From NCBI GenBank assembly GCA_048058975.1, contig JBLLNP010000015.1:31078-95077 (forward strand): a DNA stretch of 64,000 bases, written 5' to 3'. Origin of the DNA: RHLJ01 sp048058975. Lineage in GTDB: Bacteria; Bacteroidota; Rhodothermia; Balneolales; Balneolaceae. Of this stretch, positions 34,480 to 42,366 are shown piece after piece. Position numbers and translations under genes: made by a program. The notes under the pieces were generated by a model that saw only the letters and a list, made by a program, of their open reading frames with translations, had not been told where the DNA came from and searched no databases. Each line of letters starts with the position of its first letter. The first letter of the stretch is position 1.

Positions 34480-35036
34480 TTCCTTAACCAATTGGTGATC
34501 ATTTTAGGCCCTTCGGTAGTTAAAATACTTTCGGGATGAAACTGAATTCCTTCTATGGGATATTTCTTATGACGAACTCCCATTATTACGTCTCCGGTTC
34601 GGGCAGTTACTTCAAGTTCTTCAGGAATCGATTCCGGAGCGAGAACCAGTGAATGATATCTTGTGGCAGTGAAATTTTCGTCCACCCCTTCAAATATTGA
34701 TTTGCCATCATGTTCTACCTGAGATACTTTACCATGCATTAAGCTTGGCGCATAAACTACTTCTGCCCCAAAGACTTCACCGATTGCTTGATGCCCAAGA
34801 CAAACTCCCAAAACTGGAATTTCTTTTCCTAACTCCCTTATCACTTCCTCTGTTATTCCTGCATCATGTGGTCTTCCCGGTCCGGGTGAAATCAGGATTT
34901 TTTCCGGGTTAAGTGCTTTAACTTCATCAAGAGTCATAGCGTCGTTTCTAACTACCATGTATTCATCTGTTTCAACTGCTACAAGGTGAACCAGATTGTA
35001 GGTAAAAGAATCGTAGTTATCGATTATCAAAATCAT
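34476..35036 (-). CDS. trpG: Anthranilate synthase component II (glutamine amidotransferase)
   Basis: 186 residues, class I amidotransferase. ILIIDNYDSFTYNL at the N-terminus, ISPGPGRPHDAG oxyanion strand, catalytic Cys in VLGVCLGHQAIGE (about residue 79) and His-Glu in IQFHPESILT (about residue 168). It provides ammonia to TrpE. A 73-base gap with an 8-bp inverted repeat separates it from trpS. Confidence 0.94.
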   Translation of the reverse strand: MILIIDNYDSFTYNLVHLVAVETDEYMVVRNDAMTLDEVKALNPEKILISPGPGRPHDAGITEEVIRELGKEIPVLGVCLGHQAIGEVFGAEVVYAPSLMHGKVSQVEHDGKSIFEGVDENFTATRYHSLVLAPESIPEELEVTARTGDVIMGVRHKKYPIEGIQFHPESILTTEGPKMITNWLRK

Positions 35037-35051
35037 CTACCCACCCCTTTA

Positions 35052-35069
35052 TCCCCTCTCAAGAGGGGA
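35052..35069. repeat. Inverted repeat between trpS and trpG
   Basis: TCCCCTCTCAAGAGGGGA, an 8-bp perfect stem. It resembles the outermost hairpins of the 121-bp modules near trpB and may be a relic of the same family. No T-run follows. Confidence 0.5.
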
Positions 35070-35109
35070 ATTTCTTTTGCTAAAATCTGATGCCGAATAA
35101 AAAGTATTT

Positions 35110-36108
35110 TCATTGATCTACTTTAAAGTTTCTCACTAATCCAGTTACTTCTCTTATTGGTTCCATTACTGATTCAGCTCTTTTTCTGGCTTTTTTACCC
35201 CCATCTGAAAGCACATCCTTCACAAAGTCTAAATCCTTCTCCAGGTCTTTTCTTCTTTCACGCGCTTCAGCAAAGTATTCTTCTACCAAACTCAGTAATT
35301 CCAGTTTTGCATGGCCGTAACCATATCCACCGGCACGATACTTTTCTGCAATTTCACTTAGTTTTTCCTTGTCTGCGAAAAGCTTTATCAGAGCAAATAC
35401 ATTATCATTATCCGGATCTTTTGGCTCTTCCAGAGCTTTTGAGTCTGTTTCGATGGACATCAGCACCTTTTTAAGAGGTTTACCCTCTTCAAACATTGGA
35501 ATAGTGTTTTTGTAGCTCTTACTCATCTTTCGACCATCTGTACCAGGGACAACCGCTACCGACTTCACAATGTGTTCTTCAGGTATAACCAGATATTCCC
35601 CATCATAAGCACGATTAAACTTACCAGCTAAATCCCGGCAAATTTCTATGTTTTGTTTTTGGTCTTCCCCAACCGGAACCACATCAGAATGATAAATTAA
35701 AATATCTGCAGCCTGAAGGATTGGATATGTGAAAAGGCCAATATTCGGGCTTAAACCTGCAGCAACTTTATCTTTATAAGAAACAACTTTCTCCATTAAG
35801 CTTACCGGTGTTAATGTTCCTAGAATCCAAGCCAATTCTGTAACCTGAGGAACATCCGATTGAGCAAAGAACGTGGCTTTATCAGGGTCCAGACCAAGTG
35901 CCAGGTAATCTAAAGTTACATCTATGGTATTCTGATAAAGCGTTTTTCCATCATTTAGAGAAGTTAAAGAGTGATAATTAGCGATAAAATAAAAGGCATC
36001 TCCTTGATCCTGCATGGCTATATGCTGCCGAATAGCCCCAAAGTAATTACCAATATGTAATTTACCGGATGGCTGTATGCCTGATAAAATGGTTTTCTTT
36101 TTTGTCAT
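35110..36108 (-). CDS. trpS: Tryptophanyl-tRNA synthetase
   Basis: 332 residues, class I synthetase. The HIGH motif is in IQPSGKLHIGNYFGA (about residues 10-24) and KMSKS in GRKMSKSYKNTI (about residue 197). It overlaps trpE by 4 bases. It charges tRNA-Trp, the molecule sensed by the attenuator upstream of trpE, and so lies under its own product's feedback loop. Confidence 0.95.
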   Translation of the reverse strand: MTKKKTILSGIQPSGKLHIGNYFGAIRQHIAMQDQGDAFYFIANYHSLTSLNDGKTLYQNTIDVTLDYLALGLDPDKATFFAQSDVPQVTELAWILGTLTPVSLMEKVVSYKDKVAAGLSPNIGLFTYPILQAADILIYHSDVVPVGEDQKQNIEICRDLAGKFNRAYDGEYLVIPEEHIVKSVAVVPGTDGRKMSKSYKNTIPMFEEGKPLKKVLMSIETDSKALEEPKDPDNDNVFALIKLFADKEKLSEIAEKYRAGGYGYGHAKLELLSLVEEYFAEARERRKDLEKDLDFVKDVLSDGGKKARKRAESVMEPIREVTGLVRNFKVDQ

Positions 36109-37565
36109 TGAATATCTAACGCTATGCTTAATGCCTGAACCAAAGCCCCGGCTTTATTTTGAGTTTCTTCAAATTCCTTATGCGGATCACTATCAGCCAC
36201 AATCCCGGCTCCGGCCTGAATATACACCTTATTACCGGTTACAACCATGGTTCTGATTGCAATACAAGTGTCCATGTTTCCTGAGAAGTCGAAATACCCA
36301 ACCGCTCCGGCATATACACCTCGCTTTGTAGGTTCAAGCTCATCAATAATTTCCATAGCCCGTATCTTGGGAGCTCCGCTTACTGTTCCGGCAGGGAAAC
36401 ATTGCATCAAAGCATCAACCGAAGTCTGCTCTTCTTGAAGTTGACCAACCACATCACTTACAATGTGCATTACGTGCGAGTAGCGTTCGATTACCTGATT
36501 TCGTTCAAGCTTAACTGTCCCTGCTTTACAAACTCTTGAAAGATCATTTCTACCCAGATCAACCAGCATGATATGCTCTGCTAATTCTTTGGGATCAGCT
36601 TTTAAATCTTCTTCTAGTTCGAGGTCTTCTTCATGAGTTTTACCTCGCGGACGAGTACCTGCTATTGGTAATACCCTGACCTCCTTATTTTGAACGCTTA
36701 CAAGCACTTCGGGGGATGAACCTACCAAAGTAAATCCATCAAAATCAAGGTAAAAAAGATATGGAGATGGATTCACCATTCGTAATGCCCGATATAGCAT
36801 AAAGGAATCGCCTTCCATATCTGCTTCAAACCGTTGCGACAATACTACCTGAAAAATATCACCTTCATAAATGTATCTCTTCCCTTTTTCTACAATGGAT
36901 TCGAAGTAGCTCTTATCCATATTACTCTTAAGGGATTCAGGATGTATCTGGAAATCGCGACGAAAATAATCGGTGTGCATTGCAGCAGCTTCCATCTTAT
37001 CCAGTGAAGCCTGAGCAAGCTCATAAGCTGACTCAAGGTCATCTACTTCTTCAGTAAAAACTGTTTTGATTAGAACCACCTGATGCTTCACATGATCAAA
37101 GGCAAAAATTTCATCATAAAAAGCCCAGTTTGCTTCTGGTAGAAGCAAATCATCTTCGGGTACATTGGGCAAGTTTTCAACCAAACGGAAGGTGTCGTAA
37201 GCAGAAAAGCCTACCGCTCCCCCGGTTAAGCGAGGTAATTCAGGAAGAAAAGGCTCAGAATAAGCCGTTGTTAGTTTTTTTAGCTCGTCGAAATAAGCCC
37301 CTTCTATTTCTTTGGAAATTCCATCTTTTTCCAATGTAGTAGTTGTACCATCAAAACGAAGTATTTGATAAGGATTCCGTCCGATAAACGAATACCGGGC
37401 AAGTTGTTCGCCTCCCTCTACTGATTCAAGTAAAAAAGGATATTCTGCCCCCTCTCTGATATTCAGAAATAACGAAACCGGAGTAAGAACATCAGCTAAT
37501 AATCTCCTGTAAACAGGGATAGCTGTGTATTTCTTACTTAGATCTAAAAACTGTTGTCTATCCAT
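36105..37565 (-). CDS. trpE: Anthranilate synthase component I
   Basis: 486 residues. PFLLESVEGGEQLARYSFIG contains the LLES tryptophan-binding (feedback) motif near residue 45. The chorismate-binding C-terminal half shows GDIFQVVLSQRF, LVGSSPEVLV, RYSHVMHIVSDVVG, and GTVSGAPKIRAME. It converts chorismate to anthranilate with TrpG. It is first in the operon, about 100 bases after the attenuator. Confidence 0.96.
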   Translation of the reverse strand: MDRQQFLDLSKKYTAIPVYRRLLADVLTPVSLFLNIREGAEYPFLLESVEGGEQLARYSFIGRNPYQILRFDGTTTTLEKDGISKEIEGAYFDELKKLTTAYSEPFLPELPRLTGGAVGFSAYDTFRLVENLPNVPEDDLLLPEANWAFYDEIFAFDHVKHQVVLIKTVFTEEVDDLESAYELAQASLDKMEAAAMHTDYFRRDFQIHPESLKSNMDKSYFESIVEKGKRYIYEGDIFQVVLSQRFEADMEGDSFMLYRALRMVNPSPYLFYLDFDGFTLVGSSPEVLVSVQNKEVRVLPIAGTRPRGKTHEEDLELEEDLKADPKELAEHIMLVDLGRNDLSRVCKAGTVKLERNQVIERYSHVMHIVSDVVGQLQEEQTSVDALMQCFPAGTVSGAPKIRAMEIIDELEPTKRGVYAGAVGYFDFSGNMDTCIAIRTMVVTGNKVYIQAGAGIVADSDPHKEFEETQNKAGALVQALSIALDIQ

Positions 37566-37664
37566 CTTTTATTCGCCACAAAATCTCTATTGAACTAAAT
37601 GTTTATAAGACTGTGCGCTCAATTTTTATTTAGTGTTTTTGTGCTTTAGTGGCATTATTAATTC

Positions 37665-37698
37665 AAAAAAAAACCCACTCTTCCAAAGGAACAGTGGG
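37665..37698 (-). terminator. trp attenuator terminator (segments 2 and 3)
   Basis: Read on the minus strand, CCCACTGTTCC and GGAAGAGTGGG pair (one G-G mismatch) around a TTT loop and are followed by nine T (bases 37665-37673). Segment 2 of this stem (37690-37701) is also perfectly complementary over 12 bases to segment 1 at 37738-37749, giving mutually exclusive structures. Confidence 0.9.
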
Positions 37699-37749
37699 TA
37701 TGTAAAAATTTCTTGTTATGTCATTCAGTTACGCAAAATACCCACTGTT
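37690..37749 (-). promoter_or_regulatory. trp attenuator antiterminator pairing (segments 1 and 2)
   Basis: Minus-strand AACAGTGGGTAT (37738-37749) is the exact complement of ATACCCACTGTT (37690-37701). Pairing of the two blocks the terminator. Segment 1 lies inside the leader peptide codons (Asn-Ser-Gly-Tyr), 15 bases after the Trp codons. A ribosome stalled at Trp therefore leaves segment 1 free, while one that finishes translation covers it. Confidence 0.85.
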
Positions 37750-37803
37750 ATGTTTAGCTGAAAGCCACCACCAAGTGTTAGTATGTGCGAATCTGTTTTT
37801 CAT
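37729..37803 (-). CDS. trpL: trp operon leader peptide with three consecutive Trp codons
   Basis: A 24-codon frame from the ATG at 37801-37803 to the TAA at 37729-37731. The product begins MKNRFAHTNTWWWLSAK, with TGG TGG TGG at 37765-37773. Three adjacent Trp codons in a 24-codon frame, directly before alternative hairpins and trpE, are the hallmark of ribosome-mediated attenuation. It is named by function; no sequence homology to enteric TrpL is claimed. Confidence 0.88.
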   Translation of the reverse strand: MKNRFAHTNTWWWLSAKHNSGYFA

Positions 37804-37810
37804 TACGCAA

Positions 37811-37841
37811 CGAATATAATGGCGTGTGTTTCTAAATGCAA
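37811..37841 (-). promoter_or_regulatory. Predicted trp operon promoter (-33/-7 Bacteroidota type)
   Basis: On the minus strand TTG (37839-37841), a 20-base spacer and TATATTCG (37811-37818), close to the Bacteroidota consensus TTG/TAnnTTTG. It would start RNA only a few bases before the leader ATG, so the leader peptide may be translated from a nearly leaderless message. Unproven. Confidence 0.5.
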
Positions 37842-37883
37842 CGAGTCATTTAATTTTTTGGGAGGTGTTTCGGAAAGCTTTGT

Positions 37884-37913
37884 TTGTTTAAAGCTTTTCT
37901 ATTTTTATCTTGG
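37884..37913 (+). promoter_or_regulatory. Possible promoter for the surface-protein cluster
   Basis: TTG (37884-37886), 19-base spacer and TATCTTGG (37906-37913), similar to the -33/-7 consensus. It lies about 85 bases before the TTG start of the lipoprotein gene at 37996, in the 430-bp region divergent from trpE that otherwise holds only the trp leader. Confidence 0.3.
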
Positions 37914-37995
37914 TTTCAACTTAAAGAAATCAAAATATCTGCCTATTACTTATCGTTACGAAAGCATTCATCTTCATCTATAATCAGGTATTTTT

Positions 37996-38796
37996 TTGTT
38001 TACAAAGTTTTTTTCCCGCCTTTTATTCATAGGCGTTCTTTTTTCAATAATTAGCTGTGACCCTACAGAAACCTCTTTAACTGTTTTTGGAGAAGCTCCA
38101 GTTGTTCAGAATTTGACAATTCAGCCAAACAGTATAGTTTTTGTTCCCGAAGATGGATTTAGGGACACAACTCTTTCGATTTATATTGAAGCTTTTATCG
38201 AAAACGTATCTGAAGAAACCTTTTTCGGATATACAATCAGAAACAAAGCATCCCAAGAAATTGTTGCTTTCGGGGAATTAGCTGCTGAAACCCGGGCTGA
38301 TATTTTCAGGACTGAAACAGGATTGGAAACCACTACCACCTCTTTCGAAAATTATATAGTAGAAGCATTCGCTTATAACGAAGCTGGGATTGGAAACTTC
38401 ATCCAGGTTCCGATTTCAATCCAAGGTTTCTCTAATAATAAACCAGAAATTCTGGAAGTAAGTAACCCAGATACTTTACAAAGGCCAGAATCAGGAGAAA
38501 CTATAGCAAGATTCACTGCTAAAGTCAGAGATCTGGACGGACAAAGCTCGATAGACCGGGTGCTAATAAGAGTAATTAATCAGGAATCAGGTGAAGTTAC
38601 GGGTTCCCCATTTCGAATGGTTGATTCAGGTAATTCAGGAGATTTAATTGCTAGTGATTCTATCTTTACCTGGGCTCTTCCCGTCACTCCTACAGATAAT
38701 AATCCTAACAGGAACTTCAACATTGAATACTTTGCAATCGATTTAGGTGGATTAATAAGCGATACCGTGAAAACTACATTCAGTATAAAAGAGTAA
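37996..38796 (+). CDS. Hypothetical surface lipoprotein with Ig-like features
   Basis: 266 residues from a TTG start. Signal peptide with lipobox FSIISC. The rest is beta-rich with two apparent Ig/fibronectin-like repeats (residues about 40-130 and 145-265), including AKVRDLDGQSSIDRVLIRV and EYFAIDLGGLISDTVK. It lies 3 bases before a type IX cargo gene, so it is probably part of the same surface assembly. Confidence 0.65.
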   Translation: MFTKFFSRLLFIGVLFSIISCDPTETSLTVFGEAPVVQNLTIQPNSIVFVPEDGFRDTTLSIYIEAFIENVSEETFFGYTIRNKASQEIVAFGELAAETRADIFRTETGLETTTTSFENYIVEAFAYNEAGIGNFIQVPISIQGFSNNKPEILEVSNPDTLQRPESGETIARFTAKVRDLDGQSSIDRVLIRVINQESGEVTGSPFRMVDSGNSGDLIASDSIFTWALPVTPTDNNPNRNFNIEYFAIDLGGLISDTVKTTFSIKE

Positions 38797-38799
38797 TTC

Positions 38800-40368
38800 A
38801 TGAAGAAATCACTATTGATTCTTTTTCTTTTTTCAATTCCTGTTCAAGCCCAGATTGTTGGCCCGAGCGACTCTCCCTTTTTCAGCATACGCCAAAATGG
38901 AGTTTCTTCTGTAGCCACAAATGGAGATACTGTTTGGATAAGCCCTGCTTTGACTTATAACATTGGAAACGGAGCTGATTGGATTGCTCCTGCTGGACTT
39001 GACAGTATAGATAATGGAATTGGGAGAGCATTTTCCATTTCGGTAAATAAAGACACCGTATTAGCCGGACTTGGTTTTACTTCAGAAACTTCAACAGGGA
39101 ATCAACCAGCAGGATATGGCTACTACATTTCTACTGATGGAGGAGAAAACTGGAGATTCAGTGATTTCCTTCTGGATCGCTTTGTAAATGAAGACACTAC
39201 ATTTACTTACGGTGGCCAAACATATACCCGAAAGAGAATTATTGTGCCCGAGCAATCCCCACCTTACAATGTTGATTTCAGAGGCGAGACACTATTCTCC
39301 GCAAACTGGGCATCAGGATTGTTGCGCAGTACTGATCTGGGACAAAGTTGGGAGCGAATTGTCCTCCCTCCTTTTGGAGAGGATTTTCTTACACCTGAAC
39401 GTGATGACTATTTTTGGGTAGATTGTATTGATGTGCAAAACGGACGTTGCGTTGAAACAGCGAATATCTACAACAGCGTGGATGACGATAATCTGAAAGG
39501 ATTCGCCGTACATGTAGATTCTCAAGACAGGGTATGGTTTGGTAGTGCCGGCGGGATCAACGTTTCTGAAAATGCTTTAACTGCTCCACTCGACAGCGTT
39601 ATATGGAGGAACTACCGTGTTGACGGTACTTCAAATGGGCTTCTGGGACGATGGATTATTGAAATAAAAGAAGATACTTCCTCGGGAAAAATATGGATGA
39701 CAAACTGGATTGCAGACGAAACCGACCGATATGGAATTGTTGCTACTTCTGATGGTGGGCAGACTTTTGAGCAACATCTTATAGGAGAAAAAATATTAGG
39801 CCTTGGTTTCAAAAATGGGTACGTATTCGCCGCTGGCGAGAATGGGCTGTTCATTTCTGCTGATGGAGGAAGCTCATGGAGAAAATCTCCTCAAATCAAA
39901 AGTCCTAATACCTTCCTAAAAGAATCGGTAGAGTTTCAAGGAGTAGCTGAAACAAACAACAGGATTTGGATTGGCACCAGTGATGGTATTATTTCTTCTG
40001 ATGACCTGGGAGAAACCTGGGAAATTACACGTGTAAATTTTCCTCTTTCCGGTGGAAATCAATATGATCCCGACGCTAAATCGGTAAAAGCATTTGCATA
40101 CCCTAATCCCTTCTCTCCTGCTGAACATGAACTTGTCAGGATTCGTTTTGATGTTGAGAATCCGGGTAATGTTACAATCAGAATATTCGATTTTGGTATG
40201 AATTTAGTTCGTGATCTTGGTTCCTACAGTGCAAATACAACAGGAACACACGAAGCTGAGTGGAATGGAGTTGACGGGAAAGGCAGAAATGTAGCTAATG
40301 GTGTTTATTTCTATTTAATAGAAGGTACCGGCGATACTATAAACGGAAAAATATTACTTGTTGAATAA
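38800..40368 (+). CDS. Type IX-secreted protein with sialidase-like repeats and FlgD-like sorting domain
   Basis: 522 residues. Signal peptide (SIPVQAQ). The body has BNR/Asp-box-like repeats of a beta-propeller (STDGGENWRF, STDLGQSWERI, TSDGGQTFEQH, SADGGSSWRKS, SSDDLGETWEI). The C-terminal 90 residues form a FlgD Ig-like / type A sorting domain (AYPNPFSPAEHE, VTIRIFDFGMNLVR, WNGVDGKGRNVANGVYFY). Likely exported by the type IX system and attached at the surface; the ligand is unknown. Confidence 0.8.
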   Translation: MKKSLLILFLFSIPVQAQIVGPSDSPFFSIRQNGVSSVATNGDTVWISPALTYNIGNGADWIAPAGLDSIDNGIGRAFSISVNKDTVLAGLGFTSETSTGNQPAGYGYYISTDGGENWRFSDFLLDRFVNEDTTFTYGGQTYTRKRIIVPEQSPPYNVDFRGETLFSANWASGLLRSTDLGQSWERIVLPPFGEDFLTPERDDYFWVDCIDVQNGRCVETANIYNSVDDDNLKGFAVHVDSQDRVWFGSAGGINVSENALTAPLDSVIWRNYRVDGTSNGLLGRWIIEIKEDTSSGKIWMTNWIADETDRYGIVATSDGGQTFEQHLIGEKILGLGFKNGYVFAAGENGLFISADGGSSWRKSPQIKSPNTFLKESVEFQGVAETNNRIWIGTSDGIISSDDLGETWEITRVNFPLSGGNQYDPDAKSVKAFAYPNPFSPAEHELVRIRFDVENPGNVTIRIFDFGMNLVRDLGSYSANTTGTHEAEWNGVDGKGRNVANGVYFYLIEGTGDTINGKILLVE

Positions 40369-41411
40369 TGGCTAAACTTTCTAAATATCTTTTTTCCGTC
40401 ATCATCCTGTCAGCTTGCATCAGCGAATCCATATATGCGCAAAACGGGGGATTTGCAGGAGCCTCATCCCGAATTGGATACGGCCCAAGAGGCATATCTA
40501 TGGCAAATGCGTTTACCGCTACTACTTCCGAAGGAATTTATCCCTATTACAACCCTGCGCTTTCCGCTGAGGTTACCGGTTTCAAACAACTTGATCTCGC
40601 AGTTTCATCTATGACCTTCGATCGGGTCTTTCAAACATTGGGAGGTAACTTCAGGCTCCCTCCGAATGCAGGAATAGCTTTCGGGATCATTAGAACTGGT
40701 GTTAAAAATATTGATGAACGCTCGTTAAGTGGATATCCTTTAGGAGAATTCAATGCTTCTGAATATCAATTTTTTAGTGCTTTTGGAGTTCAGTTTAACC
40801 CAAAACTTAACGTCGGCATTAGCTTTAAACTTAGTTACGCTAATTACCATGAAGATTTATCGCCGGCAACTTCAATCGGGGTTGATATTGGGATCTTATA
40901 TAAAATCAGAAAGAATCTGAACTTTGGATTTACAATACAGGATATGTTTGCTAACTATACCTGGAACTCCAATCAACTATACAATACTGCTCAAAGCCGT
41001 AATGTAGTAAACACCTTTCCTACCCGGTTTAAATGGGCCCTTTCGTATCAGAATGATACCTTCACTTTATCTTCTGAATTTGAAGTGCAATCTTACACTT
41101 CGGAAATAATAAGAAAAGAAATCTTTTTTGAAAGCACTTCGGGTACTACCATATTCGAGACTATCGAAGAAGCCTCAACCAGCTCCGGGATATTCAGAGT
41201 AGGTGGCTCCTGGAAAGCTCATGAGCGGTTTACAATTCGGGGCGGATACAGGATCACCGACACAACTAGTAGTGGCAGCGGATCACTGAGCACGGGATTT
41301 TCTGTGCATCTCCCTTTTGATCAATTATCTCCTTCGATAGACTACGCCTTTGTGATCGAGCCATACAATGTTGCTAACATGCATGTTTTTGCATTACGTT
41401 TACATCTATGA
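40368..41411 (+). CDS. PorV/PorQ-type outer membrane beta-barrel protein
   Basis: 347 residues, signal peptide ending at YAQ. GYGPRGISMANAFTATTSEGIYPYYNPAL is the conserved N-terminal inward-plug/loop pattern of the PorV/FadL-like barrels. Alternating strands follow throughout, ending in an aromatic or hydrophobic residue pair (FALRLHL). The ATG is nested in the stop codon of the cargo gene. Probably works with the next barrel in surface protein handling. Confidence 0.75.
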   Translation: MAKLSKYLFSVIILSACISESIYAQNGGFAGASSRIGYGPRGISMANAFTATTSEGIYPYYNPALSAEVTGFKQLDLAVSSMTFDRVFQTLGGNFRLPPNAGIAFGIIRTGVKNIDERSLSGYPLGEFNASEYQFFSAFGVQFNPKLNVGISFKLSYANYHEDLSPATSIGVDIGILYKIRKNLNFGFTIQDMFANYTWNSNQLYNTAQSRNVVNTFPTRFKWALSYQNDTFTLSSEFEVQSYTSEIIRKEIFFESTSGTTIFETIEEASTSSGIFRVGGSWKAHERFTIRGGYRITDTTSSGSGSLSTGFSVHLPFDQLSPSIDYAFVIEPYNVANMHVFALRLHL

Positions 41412-42352
41412 AAATATCTTCTTCTTTTTTTCTGCTGATACTACTGATCTCAAACTTTGCTTTGGCTCAACAAAGCGGGCTTAAGCTCCTTGAAATAGGT
41501 CCAACACCCTCCGAACTCTCTCTCTCTGAGGCTTCCGTTGCTACTCCTAATGGCTCTCCCTCTTTATATGCCAACCCGGCTCTTTTGGCTATGAGTAATA
41601 ATTCTTCTATTAGTTTAGGATATACCAATTGGATTTCTGATGCTAATAATCTGTTTGGAGGTATTAATCTCAAAAAAAATCAACGAGCCATTGCCTTTTC
41701 TTTCTTTACAAGTGGCGTTACTGGGTTTGAGCAACGAGATGCCCCCGGGGAGTCAAACGGTGATTTTTCCATACAATACCTCTCAATTTCCGGTGCTTAT
41801 GCCTATAGCTTCAGGTATTTTTCTGCCGGGATTTCTGCTCATTATCTGAATGAAGAAATTTTTCCATTCAGAGCTAATGGATACGCAATCAGCTTAGGGC
41901 TTGCCAGCTCTTTATTTGAAAACAGGGTAAGAATTGGCTCCTCCCTTTTGAATCTTGGGGAAATGGAGAAACTCAATGATATCCCTACTGAATTGCCTAC
42001 CAGTTTCAATATTGGTGTAGCCGCAGACATCTTCGAATTTACTCATAAAAAAAGCCCTGATTTACCAGTGCTCATTACTATCATGGCAGATTATGTTATT
42101 CCGGTTGAAGAATCTGAATCAAACCGATATTCCGATTATAATCCTGATGAAGCTTACTTTAACCTTGGAATCTCTTTAGAAATTTCAGAAGTCGTACAGA
42201 TTACCGGAGGGTATAAAACAGGTGATAATACTCGTCCGATCTCTTTTGGTGCTGGTTTTATTACTGAAAAAGTAACATTCAATTATGCACTTATCCCTTT
42301 TAATACAGGCTTTGGAACTGTACATTCAATTGGTATTCAATATCAATTGTAG
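41408..42352 (+). CDS. PorQ-like outer membrane beta-barrel protein
   Basis: 314 residues with a signal peptide (NFALAQ). GPTPSELSLSEASVATPNGSPSLYANPALLAM resembles the start of PorQ/PorV proteins. The remainder alternates strands and ends GIQYQL. It overlaps the preceding barrel gene by 4 bases. PorQ and PorV belong to type IX secretion; whether this pair is core or cargo-specific is not clear. Confidence 0.72.
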   Translation: MKISSSFFLLILLISNFALAQQSGLKLLEIGPTPSELSLSEASVATPNGSPSLYANPALLAMSNNSSISLGYTNWISDANNLFGGINLKKNQRAIAFSFFTSGVTGFEQRDAPGESNGDFSIQYLSISGAYAYSFRYFSAGISAHYLNEEIFPFRANGYAISLGLASSLFENRVRIGSSLLNLGEMEKLNDIPTELPTSFNIGVAADIFEFTHKKSPDLPVLITIMADYVIPVEESESNRYSDYNPDEAYFNLGISLEISEVVQITGGYKTGDNTRPISFGAGFITEKVTFNYALIPFNTGFGTVHSIGIQYQL

Positions 42353-42366
42353 GGAACTATTCTTAT

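Noticed and set aside
37783..37983. A 66-codon plus-strand frame opposite the trp leader
   Set aside because: Antisense to the leader and promoter region, no recognisable product, and the minus-strand attenuator explains the sequence.
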